The notes: generated by a model not told the origin, from the sequence alone. Numbered from the stretch's first letter, positions 28,069-36,633 are shown. The stretch is 64,000 nt of DNA from Tabrizicola sp. (GCF_016793705.1 NZ_JAEULO010000068.1:227533-291532); one strand, 5' to 3'. Numbers and translations: made by a program.

Positions 28069-28107
28069 CCGGAGCCTTCAAAGGCTCCGGTGCAAAATCC
28101 TTGAAGA
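28069..28107 (+). repeat. double-hairpin intergenic element, copy 1
   Basis: CCGGAGCC-TTCAAA-GGCTCCGG (28069-28090) followed by CAAAATCCTTGAAGATTT. The same plan, a strong palindrome then an ATCCTT/AAGGAT-like hairpin, recurs at 37660-37697 and 43349-43394. Here it follows the dehydrogenase stop and may act as its terminator. Confidence 0.5.
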
Positions 28108-28117
28108 TTTCGGCGGC

Positions 28118-28420
28118 TCACACCCGCCCCGTCACCTTCTTCCACCACCAGCGCGTGCCGACCAGCAGGAAGCGCCAGTCCTTGAAGAACTCCGGCGGCT
28201 TGCCCTCGATGGCGTGGCCGATGAACTGCAAGGCCCAGCCCAGGACGAACAGCCCCAGGGCCCAGGGCCAGAGGCCCGCGACGAAGATCGCCAACATTCC
28301 CAGCGCAATCGCCACCACGATCATCGGGATGCCGAAAGTATGCGTCAGCCGGTTCCACCGGTTCCGGTGGCTTTCCGCATATTCGGCGATCCAGTCGTCC
28401 CAACTGCGTCCGTTCAGCAT
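28118..28420 (-). CDS. DUF962/Mpo1-like membrane protein
   Basis: 100-aa membrane protein with two hydrophobic pairs (MIVVAIALGMLAIFVAG and WALGLFVLGWALQFIGHAIE). ESHRNRWNRLTHTFGIP and GHAIEGKPP are the His-bearing motifs of the DUF962/Mpo1 family; yeast Mpo1 is an iron dioxygenase in 2-hydroxy fatty acid alpha-oxidation. Bacterial function is untested. ATG 28420 follows GAGAGGAG; the open frame continues upstream without support. Confidence 0.78.
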   Translation of the reverse strand: MLNGRSWDDWIAEYAESHRNRWNRLTHTFGIPMIVVAIALGMLAIFVAGLWPWALGLFVLGWALQFIGHAIEGKPPEFFKDWRFLLVGTRWWWKKVTGRV

Positions 28421-28547
28421 CGCTTGCTCCTCTCCGGTCAAGGGTAGGCCCGGCTTTCCTCCTGGCCAAGCGGAATCCGGCCTCTGCCCCGGTCCCGACT
28501 TGAAGCTGTAAGACTCGGTCTCCATTTTCGTCACCATGGGGGCACGG

Positions 28548-28865
28548 ATGACCAACGGCGAACGCAGGTTTCAACGACAGTTCGACGCGCTGGCGCGGCT
28601 GATCCCGCCCCTGCGCGGGCCGATGTCGACGCTGCGGCGCGACAGCTGGTTTCCAGTCCGCTTCCCCCTTGCCCTGATCCTGATCGCGGGCGGTTTCTTC
28701 GCCTTCCTGCCCGTCCTTGGCGTCTGGATGCTGCCCCTCGGCCTTCTCCTCCTCGCCGTCGACCTGCCTGTCCTGCGCGGCCCGATCTCGGCACTGATCA
28801 TCCGGGGCCGCCGCAAGGGCCGTCGGCTCGCGATGCGCTGGCGACACTGGCGGCGGGGACATTAG
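28548..28865 (+). CDS. small two-TM hypothetical membrane protein
   Basis: 105-aa protein with two adjacent hydrophobic segments (FPLALILIAGGFFAFLPV and GVWMLPLGLLLLAVDLPVL) and a very basic C-terminus (RGRRKGRRLAMRWRHWRRGH, 20 residues). ATG 28548 is preferred for its GGGGG at the right distance; ATG 28536 would add four residues. Its stop overlaps the convergent ArsR gene by 4 nt. Homologues are seen in Rhodobacteraceae; function unknown. Confidence 0.65.
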   Translation: MTNGERRFQRQFDALARLIPPLRGPMSTLRRDSWFPVRFPLALILIAGGFFAFLPVLGVWMLPLGLLLLAVDLPVLRGPISALIIRGRRKGRRLAMRWRHWRRGH

Positions 28866-29191
28866 TCCTCCTCCGACAACTCCTGCTCCAGAAACCGTTC
28901 GAAGGCATCCAGGTCCAGCGGATCAACCTGCCCGAAGGCCCGCATCCAGACCGTCGCCTCGCGCATCGCCTCAGGTTCCAGCTTGCACCAGATCACCCGG
29001 CCGCGCTTTTCCCGGCTGATCAGGCTGGCCTCCGACAGGACCGCCAGGTGCTTGGAAATAGCGGCCAGGCTCATCGCGAAGGGTTCGGCGACATCCGTCA
29101 CCGCCATGTCGTCTTCCAGCAGCATGGCCAGGATCGCCCGCCGTGTCGGGTCGGCCAGCGCGGCAAAGACGGTATCCAGTCGGTCGGTCAT
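28862..29191 (-). CDS. ArsR family transcriptional regulator
   Basis: 109-aa winged-helix repressor. ALADPTRRAILAMLLE and MSLAAISKHLAVLSEASLISREKRGR are the standard ArsR HTH and wing (quoted in parts). No CxC or ELCVCD metal box is visible, so it is of the metal-independent kind; such regulators often sit next to SRPBCC/AHSA1 genes, absent here. It is divergent from the ATP synthase operon across 194 bp. Confidence 0.88.
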   Translation of the reverse strand: MTDRLDTVFAALADPTRRAILAMLLEDDMAVTDVAEPFAMSLAAISKHLAVLSEASLISREKRGRVIWCKLEPEAMREATVWMRAFGQVDPLDLDAFERFLEQELSEED

Positions 29192-29328
29192 CCGCCGCTT
29201 ATCCCGCGCGCCCTGGCAATCGTCAACCGCGGGGTTGAATATGGGAAAGCGCACCCGGGGGCCACCAAGGCACCGCATGACCTTCCAAACTCAAGCAAAT
29301 ACAGATACTTGCCTGCCGCTCTGCGCGC

Positions 29329-29357
29329 TTGACTCTCGCCCCCCCGCTCCGTAGAAC
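29329..29357 (+). promoter_or_regulatory. candidate sigma-70 promoter of the atp F0 operon
   Basis: TTGACT (29329-29334), exactly 17 bp, then TAGAAC (29352-29357), 28 nt before the atpI start. Both boxes are close to consensus and nothing better lies in the divergent spacer. Confidence 0.6.
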
Positions 29358-29385
29358 CGCGACGACCGTGAAGGGGCCAAGCCTT

Positions 29386-29712
29386 ATGGCAACCGAACCC
29401 GATCCTGACCGTCTCCGCGCCCTGGAAGCGCGGCTTCATCAGGCGAAGGGCAAGCCGGAGGTGAAGCCGACCGAAACGGCCAGGGGTTTCTCGCAGGGCG
29501 AGGTGGCCTGGAGGATGGTGATCGAGCTGGCGACCGGCATCCTGCTGGGGTCCGCCATCGGTTACGGGCTCGACGTGCTGTTCGGCACTCTGCCGGTCCT
29601 TCTGATCATCTTCTCGCTCTTCGGCTTCGCCGCGGGCATCAAGACGATGCTCGGCACCGCGAAGGAACTGGGACGAAAGACCGGCAAAGCCGGACAGGAC
29701 GAAGGGAACTGA
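29386..29712 (+). CDS. atpI: ATP synthase assembly/accessory protein AtpI
   Basis: 108-aa membrane protein with two hydrophobic helices ([20 protein letters not shown] and [17 protein letters not shown]) after a charged N-terminus; the GSAIGYGLD glycine pattern is typical of AtpI, which helps c-ring assembly and ion loading. ATG 29386 opens the conserved part. It starts the F0 operon, two nt before atpB. Confidence 0.88.
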   Translation: MATEPDPDRLRALEARLHQAKGKPEVKPTETARGFSQGEVAWRMVIELATGILLGSAIGYGLDVLFGTLPVLLIIFSLFGFAAGIKTMLGTAKELGRKTGKAGQDEGN

Positions 29713-29714
29713 CC

Positions 29715-30470
29715 ATGGCGACGGAAGAACACGGCAGCGGGCTGGCGATCCATCCGATGGATCAGTTCATCGTCAAGCCGCTGTTCGGCGACGGCCCGAT
29801 CCACTGGTACACCCCCACCAACGTCACCCTCTGGATGGGCATCGCCATCCTCGCGATGATCGCGCTTCTCGTCCTGTCGACCCGCCGCCGCGCCATCGTC
29901 CCCTCGCGCGGGCAGTCGGTGGCCGAGATGTTCTACGGCTTCATCCACAAGCTGGTGGAAGACGTCGCGGGACACGAAGGCCTGAAGTTCTTCCCCTATG
30001 TGATGACGCTTTTCATGTTCGTCTTCCTGTCGAACATCCTGGGCCTCATCCCGATGTCCTTCACCACCACCTCGCATATCGCCGTCACCGCGGTGCTGGC
30101 GTTGATGGTGTTCCTGACCGTCACCCTCGTCGGCTTCTACCGCAAGGGCCTCGGCTTCCTCTCGATGTTCTGGGTTTCCTCGGCGCCGCTGATCCTGCGC
30201 CCGATCCTCGCCGTGATCGAGCTGATCTCGTATTTCGTTCGTCCGCTCAGCCATTCCGTCCGTCTTGGCGGCAACATGATGGCCGGTCACGCCGTGATCA
30301 AGGTCTTCGCCGGGTTCGCCGGCGCGATGGGCGTGGCTTCGGTGCTGCCGATTGCCGCCATCGCGGCGGTCTACGGGCTTGAACTCCTGGTCGCCTCGGT
30401 CCAGGCCTACGTCTTCACCATTCTGACCTGCGTGTACCTGCGCGACGCCGTCGGCGACGCCCACCACTAG
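29715..30470 (+). CDS. atpB: F0F1 ATP synthase subunit a
   Basis: 251-aa integral membrane subunit forming the proton half-channels. [17 protein letters not shown] contains the essential stator Arg; the last helix [19 protein letters not shown] is also typical. Six or so hydrophobic segments. Part of atpI-atpB-atpE-atpX-atpF; the F1 genes are not in the window, as usual for Rhodobacterales. Confidence 0.97.
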   Translation: MATEEHGSGLAIHPMDQFIVKPLFGDGPIHWYTPTNVTLWMGIAILAMIALLVLSTRRRAIVPSRGQSVAEMFYGFIHKLVEDVAGHEGLKFFPYVMTLFMFVFLSNILGLIPMSFTTTSHIAVTAVLALMVFLTVTLVGFYRKGLGFLSMFWVSSAPLILRPILAVIELISYFVRPLSHSVRLGGNMMAGHAVIKVFAGFAGAMGVASVLPIAAIAAVYGLELLVASVQAYVFTILTCVYLRDAVGDAHH

Positions 30471-30516
30471 GGTCCGGACAACCAACCTCAAGCATTCCAT
30501 CCATAGGAGAGACATC

Positions 30517-30753
30517 ATGGAAGGCGAACTCGCTCTGCTCGGCAAATACATCGGCGCCGGTCTTGCAACCATCGGTCTGGGCGGCGCCGGCATCGGCGTG
30601 GGCCACATTGCCGGCAACTTCCTGTCGGGCGCCCTGCGCAACCCGTCGGCCGCTCCCGGCCAGATGGCCAACCTCTTCGTCGGCATCGCCTTCGCCGAAG
30701 CGCTCGGGATCTTCTCGTTCCTGATCGCGCTCCTGCTGATGTTCGCCGTCTGA
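30517..30753 (+). CDS. atpE: F0F1 ATP synthase subunit c
   Basis: 78-aa hairpin of two membrane helices that form the c ring. Gly-rich helix 1 ([17 protein letters not shown]) and helix 2 with the proton-carrying Glu in [18 protein letters not shown]. The polar loop RNPSA is conserved. AGGAG precedes the ATG. Confidence 0.97.
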   Translation: MEGELALLGKYIGAGLATIGLGGAGIGVGHIAGNFLSGALRNPSAAPGQMANLFVGIAFAEALGIFSFLIALLLMFAV

Positions 30754-30836
30754 TCCGACGAACGACGCCCAGCGATTGGCGGCGCCGGATCATCGGCGCC
30801 GTTCCGGCGTGAAGACGAACCCGATGGGGGACGACG

Positions 30837-31388
30837 ATGTCAACTGAACCGATCGTTGAGGAGGCCGCCGGCCTTTGCGTCAACGAACATGGCGGCGCCA
30901 TCGGCATGCCGCAGCTTTGCGGCGACTGGATTCCGAACCAGGTCTTCTGGCTTCTGGTCACGCTGGTCGTGATCTACTTCGTGCTGTCGAAGATCGCCCT
31001 GCCGCGCATCGCTGCGGTGCTGGCCGACCGGAAAGGCACGATCACCAACGATCTCGCCGCCGCCGAAGAACTGAAGCAGAAAGCCGTCGCCGCCGAAAAG
31101 GCCTATAACGACGCGCTGGCCAATGCGCGGACGGAAGCGGGCAAGATCGTTGCGGCAGCCAAGGCCGAGATCCAGAAGGATCTCGACGCCGCCACCACGA
31201 AGGCCGATGCCGAGATCGCCGCGAAAGCCGCGGAATCAGAGAAGACCATCGCCGGCATCCGCGACGGCGCCGCCGCTGCGGTGGCCGAAGTCGCCCGCGA
31301 CGTGGCTGCCGAACTGGTCGGCGCGCTGGGGGGCGGGGCGGATGCGAAGACGGTCACGGCTGCCGTGACGGCACGGCTGAAGGGGTAA
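30837..31388 (+). CDS. atpX: F0F1 ATP synthase subunit b'
   Basis: 183-aa stator subunit. One N-terminal membrane helix ([19 protein letters not shown]) and a long charged alpha-helix, AADKxGTI-type linker and Ala-rich coiled coil. It is the b' form of photosynthetic and alphaproteobacterial enzymes, which use a b/b' heterodimer. Lies 4 nt before atpF. Confidence 0.93.
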   Translation: MSTEPIVEEAAGLCVNEHGGAIGMPQLCGDWIPNQVFWLLVTLVVIYFVLSKIALPRIAAVLADRKGTITNDLAAAEELKQKAVAAEKAYNDALANARTEAGKIVAAAKAEIQKDLDAATTKADAEIAAKAAESEKTIAGIRDGAAAAVAEVARDVAAELVGALGGGADAKTVTAAVTARLKG

Positions 31389-31392
31389 GGCG

Positions 31393-31947
31393 ATGAAGAA
31401 ACTCTCCATCCTCCTTGCCCTTCTGGCCTCGCCCGCGATGGCGGCCTCGGGTCCGTTCTTCTCGCTGCAGAACACCAACTTCGTGGTGCTCATCGCCTTC
31501 ATCGCCTTCATCGGCATCCTGATCTACGCCAAGGTTCCCGCGAAGCTGACCGGCATGCTCGACGCCCGCGCGGCGACGATCAAGGCCGAACTGGACGAAG
31601 CGCGGAGCTTGCGCGAAGAGGCCAAGTCGATCCTCGCCACCTATGAGCGTCGGCAGAAGGAAGTGCAGGAACAGGCCGACCGGATCGTGTCGCAGGCCCG
31701 GGAAGAGGCGCTCGCCGCCGCCGCCCAGGCGAAGGCCGATCTCAAGGCCTCCATCGCCCGCCGTCTGGCTTCGGCGACCGAACAGATCGCCTCGGCCGAA
31801 GCAGCCGCGATCCGCCAGGTGCGCGAACAGGCCGTCTCGGTGGCCGTGGCCGCGGCAGGCGACGTGCTGTCGAAGCAGATGACGGCAGAGGCTGCGTCCT
31901 CCTCGATCGACGACGCGATTGCCCAGGTCGAAGCCCGGCTGCACTGA
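31393..31947 (+). CDS. atpF: F0F1 ATP synthase subunit b
   Basis: 184-aa stator subunit. The start MKKLSILLALLASPAMAAS looks like a cleavable signal, followed by the membrane helix FVVLIAFIAFIGILIYAKVP and the long Ala/Glu/Arg coiled coil that reaches F1. Such a signal-like extension is common in Rhodobacter AtpF. Last gene of the F0 operon; a terminator follows. Confidence 0.95.
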   Translation: MKKLSILLALLASPAMAASGPFFSLQNTNFVVLIAFIAFIGILIYAKVPAKLTGMLDARAATIKAELDEARSLREEAKSILATYERRQKEVQEQADRIVSQAREEALAAAAQAKADLKASIARRLASATEQIASAEAAAIRQVREQAVSVAVAAAGDVLSKQMTAEAASSSIDDAIAQVEARLH

Positions 31948-31967
31948 GCACCACTTGCAGAAATCGA

Positions 31968-31997
31968 AACCGGCGGTCCGCAAGGGCCGCCGGTTTT
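31968..31997 (+). terminator. Rho-independent terminator of the atp F0 operon
   Basis: 12-bp stem AACCGGCGGTCC (31968-31979), GCAA loop, GGGCCGCCGGTT (31984-31995) with one G-T pair, ending in a T run. It lies 20 nt after the atpF stop. Confidence 0.85.
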
Positions 31998-32058
31998 GCT
32001 TTGCGGGAACCGCTCGTCGAGCACTTTTCGTGCACTCCTCGCTGGAGCACCGCCCTCA

Positions 32059-32086
32059 CGACGAGGAGCCGAAGGCGAACGAGGAG
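32059..32086 (+). repeat. dispersed GAGGAG-type intergenic repeat, copy 2
   Basis: CGACGAGGAG, CCGAAGGCG, AACGAGGAG between the atpF terminator and the azlD stop; two mismatches to copy 1 at 9497. ACTCCTCG 22 nt upstream can pair with its first CGAGGAG. Confidence 0.55.
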
Positions 32087-32093
32087 TAGCCCC

Positions 32094-32393
32094 TCAAAGC
32101 CCCGCCCAGCGTAGCCCGGCCACCACGACAACCCCCAGCAAAGCCGCCGCCACGTCGCTGCGCAGCACCAGCGTCAGCCCCACGACCGCGGCCAGCGCCA
32201 GCCCCTCCGCCGGCCCGCCCGCCTGCACCGCCAGCGCGGTGATCCCGGCCATCACCCCCAGCGGCGTCGCCCGCAGCGCGGCCTCCACCCTTGGCGAGAC
32301 CGGAACGAAGCGCATCAGCGTGAACCCGGCGACCCGGCACAGGAGCGCCGCCGATGCCATCACCGCCAGCAGGACCGGGAAACTGTCGGTCAT
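32094..32393 (-). CDS. azlD: AzlD family branched-chain amino acid exporter small subunit
   Basis: 99-aa protein with about four hydrophobic segments. LLCRVAGFTLMRFVPVSP and ATPLGVMAGITALAV are typical AzlD patterns. AzlCD exports branched-chain amino acids and analogues. Its ATG overlaps the azlC stop (ATGA), so the two are coupled. A second AzlCD pair lies at 49.4-50.4 kb. Confidence 0.88.
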   Translation of the reverse strand: MTDSFPVLLAVMASAALLCRVAGFTLMRFVPVSPRVEAALRATPLGVMAGITALAVQAGGPAEGLALAAVVGLTLVLRSDVAAALLGVVVVAGLRWAGL

Positions 32394-33088
32394 GCCTCCC
32401 CCCGATGCATCAGTGCCGCCACAGCCCCGGCGGCCAGCCCCGCCCCGATGATCGCGGGCGCAGGCCCAGCGAGATGGAAGATCGCCAAGGCCGCCCCCGC
32501 GCCCACCGCCACCGGCAGCAGGTCGACCCGGCTGTGCACCATCGCCGTCACCATTCCGGCAGCAAAGCAGGGCAGCATCAGGTCGAAGCCCAGCGCTTCG
32601 GGACGCGGCAGCACCGAAACCGCCGCCGCCCCCAGCGCCGTGCCCGACAGCCAGCCCACCGCAATCGGCGCGCCGGTGCCCGCCAGGTAGGCCCGGTCCT
32701 CCTCGCCCGCCCGGATCGCCCGCATGGTCATCAGCCAGTTGGCGTCCCCCAGCAGCAGCAGGCTGCCATAGGCCTTCACCGGCCCCGCCCCCCACAGCCA
32801 GGGCTGCAAGGTCGCTCCGAACAACAGGTAGCGCGCATTGATCACCAGGATCGCCGCGAACAGCGCCCAGATCGTCGCCTGCCCGGTCTGCAACAGATTC
32901 ACTGCCGCCAGCTGCGCTGACCCGGAATAGATCGCAGCACTCATCGCCACCGACTTCACGACGCCGAACCCCGCCTGCGCCGCGACCAGCCCGAACCCCA
33001 GCCCGTAGGCAAAGATCGACACCGCCAGCGGCACCCCATCCCGCGCCCCGCGCCGGAAACCATCCAGGGAGAAGACCACCCCGCTCAT
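32390..33088 (-). CDS. azlC: AzlC family branched-chain amino acid exporter large subunit
   Basis: 232-aa membrane protein. GVPLAVSIFAYGLGFGLVAAQAGF and IYSGSAQLAAVNLL match the conserved AzlC start (A-YG-FG and SGSAQ); NARYLLFGATLQPWL is the central motif. About six to seven helices. First gene of an azlC-azlD pair; sequence clearly differs from the second copy, so they are old paralogues. Confidence 0.9.
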   Translation of the reverse strand: MSGVVFSLDGFRRGARDGVPLAVSIFAYGLGFGLVAAQAGFGVVKSVAMSAAIYSGSAQLAAVNLLQTGQATIWALFAAILVINARYLLFGATLQPWLWGAGPVKAYGSLLLLGDANWLMTMRAIRAGEEDRAYLAGTGAPIAVGWLSGTALGAAAVSVLPRPEALGFDLMLPCFAAGMVTAMVHSRVDLLPVAVGAGAALAIFHLAGPAPAIIGAGLAAGAVAALMHRGEA

Positions 33089-33090
33089 CG

Positions 33091-33114
33091 TAGGTCGGGG
33101 CGTGCCCCGACTCT
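33091..33114. repeat. GTCGGGG hairpin repeat, copy 2
   Basis: GTCGGGGC/GCCCCGAC stem (33094-33111) with TAG before and TCT after, the same frame as copy 1 after cobQ. Located 5 nt upstream of the azlC start, in its leader on the minus strand. Confidence 0.5.
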
Positions 33115-33128
33115 GCCCCCACCCCGAA

Positions 33129-33575
33129 TCATCGCGCCGCCGCCCGCAGCACCCGGTCCAGCACGTCCAGGAACCGGCTCCGGTCCGCCTTGGAGAAGGC
33201 CCTCCCGCCCCCCTGCCGGAATGGATCAGCCGACCGCAGGTCCTGCATCAGGTCCCTTGTGGCCAGCGCCATCCCGACATTGGCCGCCGTCAGTTCCTCG
33301 CCGTTGTGCTTGACCACCCGCGCCCCCGCCGCCACGCATTTCGCCGCCAGCGGGATGTCTCCGGTGACAACCACATCCCCCGGCCCGCAGGCTTCGGCGA
33401 TCCACTTGTCCGCTTCATCGGGGCCGCTGGAAACGAAGACGCTCTCCACCAGCGGGTTCTGCGAGGGTCTTATCCCCCCGTTCGACACCACCACCATCCG
33501 CACCCGATGGCGCGTCGCCACCGTCTCGGCCTCACCCTTCACCGGGCAGGCATCGGCGTCGATATAAAGCGTCAT
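33129..33575 (-). CDS. YaiI/YqxD family protein (DUF188)
   Basis: 148-aa protein of the YaiI/YqxD family, a PIN-like fold. [15 protein letters not shown] at the start, [13 protein letters not shown] and the tail [20 protein letters not shown] match family signatures closely, including acidic residues that could bind metal. Biological role unknown. Confidence 0.9.
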   Translation of the reverse strand: MTLYIDADACPVKGEAETVATRHRVRMVVVSNGGIRPSQNPLVESVFVSSGPDEADKWIAEACGPGDVVVTGDIPLAAKCVAAGARVVKHNGEELTAANVGMALATRDLMQDLRSADPFRQGGGRAFSKADRSRFLDVLDRVLRAAAR

Positions 33576-33660
33576 GTGGCCCCCGGATGGGCGTGGACAG
33601 GTGTTAAGAAACCCCTAACGGAAAATCGCAACCCATTGATTCTGAGGGAAACGCGGCGAT

Positions 33661-33675
33661 TGTCCACCGTGGACA
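33661..33675. terminator. 15-bp palindrome after the D-amino-acid transaminase gene
   Basis: TGTCCAC-C-GTGGACA is a perfect palindrome 2 nt after the stop of the minus-strand gene at 33678. The three T/A-rich bases beyond it are weak, so terminator or regulatory role is uncertain. Confidence 0.35.
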
Positions 33676-33677
33676 CC

Positions 33678-34541
33678 TCAGATCGCCGCCTTCCGCATCT
33701 CGTCCAGATAGATCTCCCGTAGCCGCGCCGCGACCGGCCCCGGCTTGCCGGTCCCGACCGGCTTCCCGTCGACCTCGACCACCGGCATCACGAAGATCGA
33801 GGCCGCGGTCGAGAACGCCTCGTCCGCCCCCTGCGCCTCGGCGGGAGTGAAGGCCCGCTCCTCCACCTCGAACTGCGCCTCCCTCGCGAAGCGCAGCACC
33901 GCCGCCCGGGTGATCCCGTGCAGGATATCGTTGCCCAGGGCCCGGGTGATGATCCGGTTCCCCTTTACGATCCAGGCGTTGTTCGAGGTCCCCTCGGTCA
34001 CCGCCCCGTCGTCATCCGTGAACCAGCTGTCGTCCACCCCCGCCTTCTTCGCCGCCATCTTCCCCATCGAGGGGTACAAGAGCTGCACCGTCTTGATATC
34101 CACCCGGCTCCACCGCAGGTCCGGGATGGTGATCACCCGGAACCCGGTCTTCGCGGCGGGCGCATCGGCCAGGTTCGGGATATCCTGCGTGAAGGCGACG
34201 ATGGTCCCCGGCAGGTCGGCGGCGGGGAATACAAAGCTGCGATCCCCCGGATTGCCCCGCGTGACCTGCAGGTAGATCATCCCCTGCTCGATCCCATTCC
34301 GCGCGACCAGTTCCCGGTGCATCGCCAAGAGTTCCGCCTCGCTGACCGGGCAGGTCATCTCCAGCTCCGCCAGCGACCGCCAGAGCCGTTTCACATGCCC
34401 GTCGAAGTCGATCAGCTTCCCGTCCAGCACCGAGGTCACCTCATAGACCCCATCCGCCATCAGGAAGCCCCGGTCGAAGATCGACACCTTCGCCTCGCTT
34501 TCGGGCAGGTAGTCTCCATTCACATAGACGGTGCGGGTCAT
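33678..34541 (-). CDS. dat: D-amino-acid transaminase (class IV PLP aminotransferase)
   Basis: 287-aa fold-type IV PLP enzyme transferring amino groups from D-amino acids. Seen: VSIFDRGFLMADGVYEVT near residue 20-37, the catalytic Lys in VDIKTVQLLYPS (about 146), and GAVTEGTSNNAWIV, which binds PLP phosphate. It is separated from the DgcA-type epimerase by 3 nt, which supports work on D-amino acids rather than branched-chain L-substrates. Confidence 0.88.
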   Translation of the reverse strand: MTRTVYVNGDYLPESEAKVSIFDRGFLMADGVYEVTSVLDGKLIDFDGHVKRLWRSLAELEMTCPVSEAELLAMHRELVARNGIEQGMIYLQVTRGNPGDRSFVFPAADLPGTIVAFTQDIPNLADAPAAKTGFRVITIPDLRWSRVDIKTVQLLYPSMGKMAAKKAGVDDSWFTDDDGAVTEGTSNNAWIVKGNRIITRALGNDILHGITRAAVLRFAREAQFEVEERAFTPAEAQGADEAFSTAASIFVMPVVEVDGKPVGTGKPGPVAARLREIYLDEMRKAAI

Positions 34542-34544
34542 GCT

Positions 34545-35507
34545 CTATCCCCAAAGCTGCGGCAGGGCCGGGTGGATGTGGCGGTCGTCGTATCGGACCG
34601 GATTGTCGCGGTCCTGCGCCATGTCGGCGGGGCCGTCAAGGTCGGACCAGTCGGCCGCCTGCGCGACCAGGATCGCGGGGGCCATCGAGAGCGAGGTCGA
34701 GATCATGCAGCCGACCATCACCTTCAGCCCCAGCCGCCGGGCCTCGGCGCGGGCACGCAGGGCCTCGGTCAACCCGCCGGTCTTGTCGAGCTTCAGGTTC
34801 ACCACATCGTACTTGCCCACCAGCCCGGGCAGCGAGGCCGCATCATGGGCGCTTTCGTCGGCGCAGACCGGCAGCGGGCGAGCGATCTCGGCCAGCATGT
34901 CGTCGGCCCCCTGCGGGAGCGGCTGTTCCACCATCTCCACCCCCAGCCGGATCAGGTGCGGGGCAAGGTCGGTGTAGACCTCGGGCGTCCAGCCCTCGTT
35001 CGCGTCGACGATCAGGCGGACCTTCGGGGCGCCCTGCCGGACCGCCTCGATCCGGGGCATGTCGGCGGGGGTGCCAAGCTTGACTTTCAGCACTGCACGA
35101 TGGGCGTTCCGCGCGGCGGCAGCGCGCATCGCCTGCGGCGTGTCGAGCGAGAGGGTGAAGGCGATCTCCACCGGCTTCGGCTCGGCGAGACCGGCAAGCT
35201 GCCACACGGGCCTTCCCGCAGCCTTCGCCTCCAGATCCCAGAGCGCGCAGTCCACCGCATTCCGTGCCGCGCCGGGCTTCATCGCCTGTTGCAGGGCGGC
35301 GCGCGTGATCCTCTCGGGCAGGGCGGTTATTGCCGCGATCGCCTCCTCCACCGTCTCGCCATAGCGCGGATAGGGCAGGCCTTCGCCCCAGCCGCGATAC
35401 CCGCCGCGGGTGACGGTGGCGGTGACCACCCGCGCCTCGGTCTTCGAGCCGCGCGAGATGGTGAAATGGTTGCGGAGCGGGAAGGTCTCGGCCTGGGCGG
35501 TGATCAT
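34545..35507 (-). CDS. dgcA: enolase-superfamily epimerase/racemase (DgcA / L-Ala-D/L-Glu epimerase type)
   Basis: 320-aa enolase-superfamily enzyme. The KxK pair is in LKVKLG, metal ligands in VDANEGW, EQPL and CADES, and the second catalytic Lys in NLKLDKTGG. Homologues epimerise Ala-Glu dipeptides of murein or racemise N-acetyl-D-Glu (DgcA, in marine alphaproteobacteria). The DgcN acyltransferase usually next to DgcA is not here. ATG 35507 is the family start; the open frame continues upstream. Co-transcribed with dat. Confidence 0.8.
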   Translation of the reverse strand: MITAQAETFPLRNHFTISRGSKTEARVVTATVTRGGYRGWGEGLPYPRYGETVEEAIAAITALPERITRAALQQAMKPGAARNAVDCALWDLEAKAAGRPVWQLAGLAEPKPVEIAFTLSLDTPQAMRAAAARNAHRAVLKVKLGTPADMPRIEAVRQGAPKVRLIVDANEGWTPEVYTDLAPHLIRLGVEMVEQPLPQGADDMLAEIARPLPVCADESAHDAASLPGLVGKYDVVNLKLDKTGGLTEALRARAEARRLGLKVMVGCMISTSLSMAPAILVAQAADWSDLDGPADMAQDRDNPVRYDDRHIHPALPQLWG

Positions 35508-35648
35508 GGGCGGGACTGTAGGGGGCAGCGCCGGGTTTGGAAAGGCGCGCGAGTTTCTGCATAAGCAAAAGGAATGTTGCGCCGCCGCGCGCAACAATAT
35601 AACCCTGGCAAAGCAACCCGCGACATATCCTTGCCCACAGGAATCCCC

Positions 35649-36605
35649 ATGAGCTTCCGCCTGCAACCCGCTGCCCCCGCCCGCCCGAACCGCTGCCAGC
35701 TTTTCGGCCCCGGCTCGCGGCCCGAGCTTTTCGCCAAGATGGCGGCAAGTGCTGCGGATGTGATCAACCTCGACCTGGAGGACTCCGTCGCCCCGGCGGA
35801 CAAGCCGCAGGCGCGGGCGAACATCATCAAGGCGATCTCCGAGGTCGACTGGGGCCGCAAGACGCTGAGCGTGCGGATCAACGGGCTGGATACGCCGTTC
35901 TGGTACCGCGACGTGGTCGACCTGCTGGAGCAGGCGGGCGACCGGCTGGACCAGATCATGATCCCTAAGGTCGGCTGCGCGGCGGATGTCTATGCGGTGG
36001 ATGCGCTGGTGACCGCCTGCGAGGCGGCGGCGGGTCGCAAGAAGCGGATCGGGCTGGAGGTGATCATCGAAACGGCGGCGGGGATCGCGCATGTCGAGGA
36101 GATCGCGGCCTCCTCCCCCCGCTTGCAGGCGATGAGTCTTGGCGCGGCGGATTTCGCCGCCAGCATGGGAATGCAGACCACCGGCATCGGTGGGACGCAG
36201 GAAAACTACTACATGCACCGCGAGGGGCAGAAGTATTGGTCCGACCCCTGGCACTGGGCGCAGGCGGCAATCGTGGCGGCCTGCCGGACACATGGCGTCT
36301 TGCCGGTCGACGGTCCGTTCGGGGATTTCTCGGACGAAGAGGGGTTCCGGGCGCAGGCGCGACGTTCGGCGACGCTGGGGATGGTCGGCAAATGGGCGAT
36401 CCACCCGAAGCAGGTGGCGCTGGCGAACGAGGTCTTCACGCCGTCCGAGGCGGCGGTAACCGAGGCGCGGGAAATCCTCGCGGCGATGGAGGCGGCGAAG
36501 GCCGCAGGCCAGGGCGCTGCGGTCTACAAGGGGCGGTTGGTGGATATCGCCAGCATGCGGCAGGCCGAGGTGATCGTGCGGCAGGCGGAGCTGATCGGGG
36601 TGTAA
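35649..36605 (+). CDS. mcl1: L-malyl-CoA / beta-methylmalyl-CoA lyase
   Basis: 318-aa CitE-like lyase, exactly the length of Rhodobacter Mcl1. It cleaves methylmalyl-CoA to propionyl-CoA and glyoxylate and malyl-CoA to acetyl-CoA and glyoxylate in the ethylmalonyl-CoA pathway. Seen: INLDLEDSVAP (Mg/CoA), SVRINGLDTPFWYRD, GLEVIIETAAG, and SLGAADFAASMGM. ATG 35649 follows CAGGAA; longer frame upstream is not used. This gene is a strong marker of acetate assimilation without the glyoxylate shunt. Confidence 0.95.
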   Translation: MSFRLQPAAPARPNRCQLFGPGSRPELFAKMAASAADVINLDLEDSVAPADKPQARANIIKAISEVDWGRKTLSVRINGLDTPFWYRDVVDLLEQAGDRLDQIMIPKVGCAADVYAVDALVTACEAAAGRKKRIGLEVIIETAAGIAHVEEIAASSPRLQAMSLGAADFAASMGMQTTGIGGTQENYYMHREGQKYWSDPWHWAQAAIVAACRTHGVLPVDGPFGDFSDEEGFRAQARRSATLGMVGKWAIHPKQVALANEVFTPSEAAVTEAREILAAMEAAKAAGQGAAVYKGRLVDIASMRQAEVIVRQAELIGV

Positions 36606-36611
36606 ACCGGG

Positions 36612-36633
36612 AGGTTGGGTCGAACCCCACTCT
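36612..36633. repeat. GTCGGGG hairpin repeat, degraded copy 3
   Basis: GGTTGGGTCGAACCCCACTCT in the mcl1/pfkB convergent gap keeps the GG...GGG...CCCC...CTCT layout of the copies at 17956 and 33091 but with a weaker stem. Confidence 0.35.

Noticed and set aside
25388-28081. 897-codon minus-strand open frame opposite the dimethylglycine dehydrogenase-like gene
   Set aside because: Antisense shadow with no family motif; the plus-strand protein is convincing along its full length.
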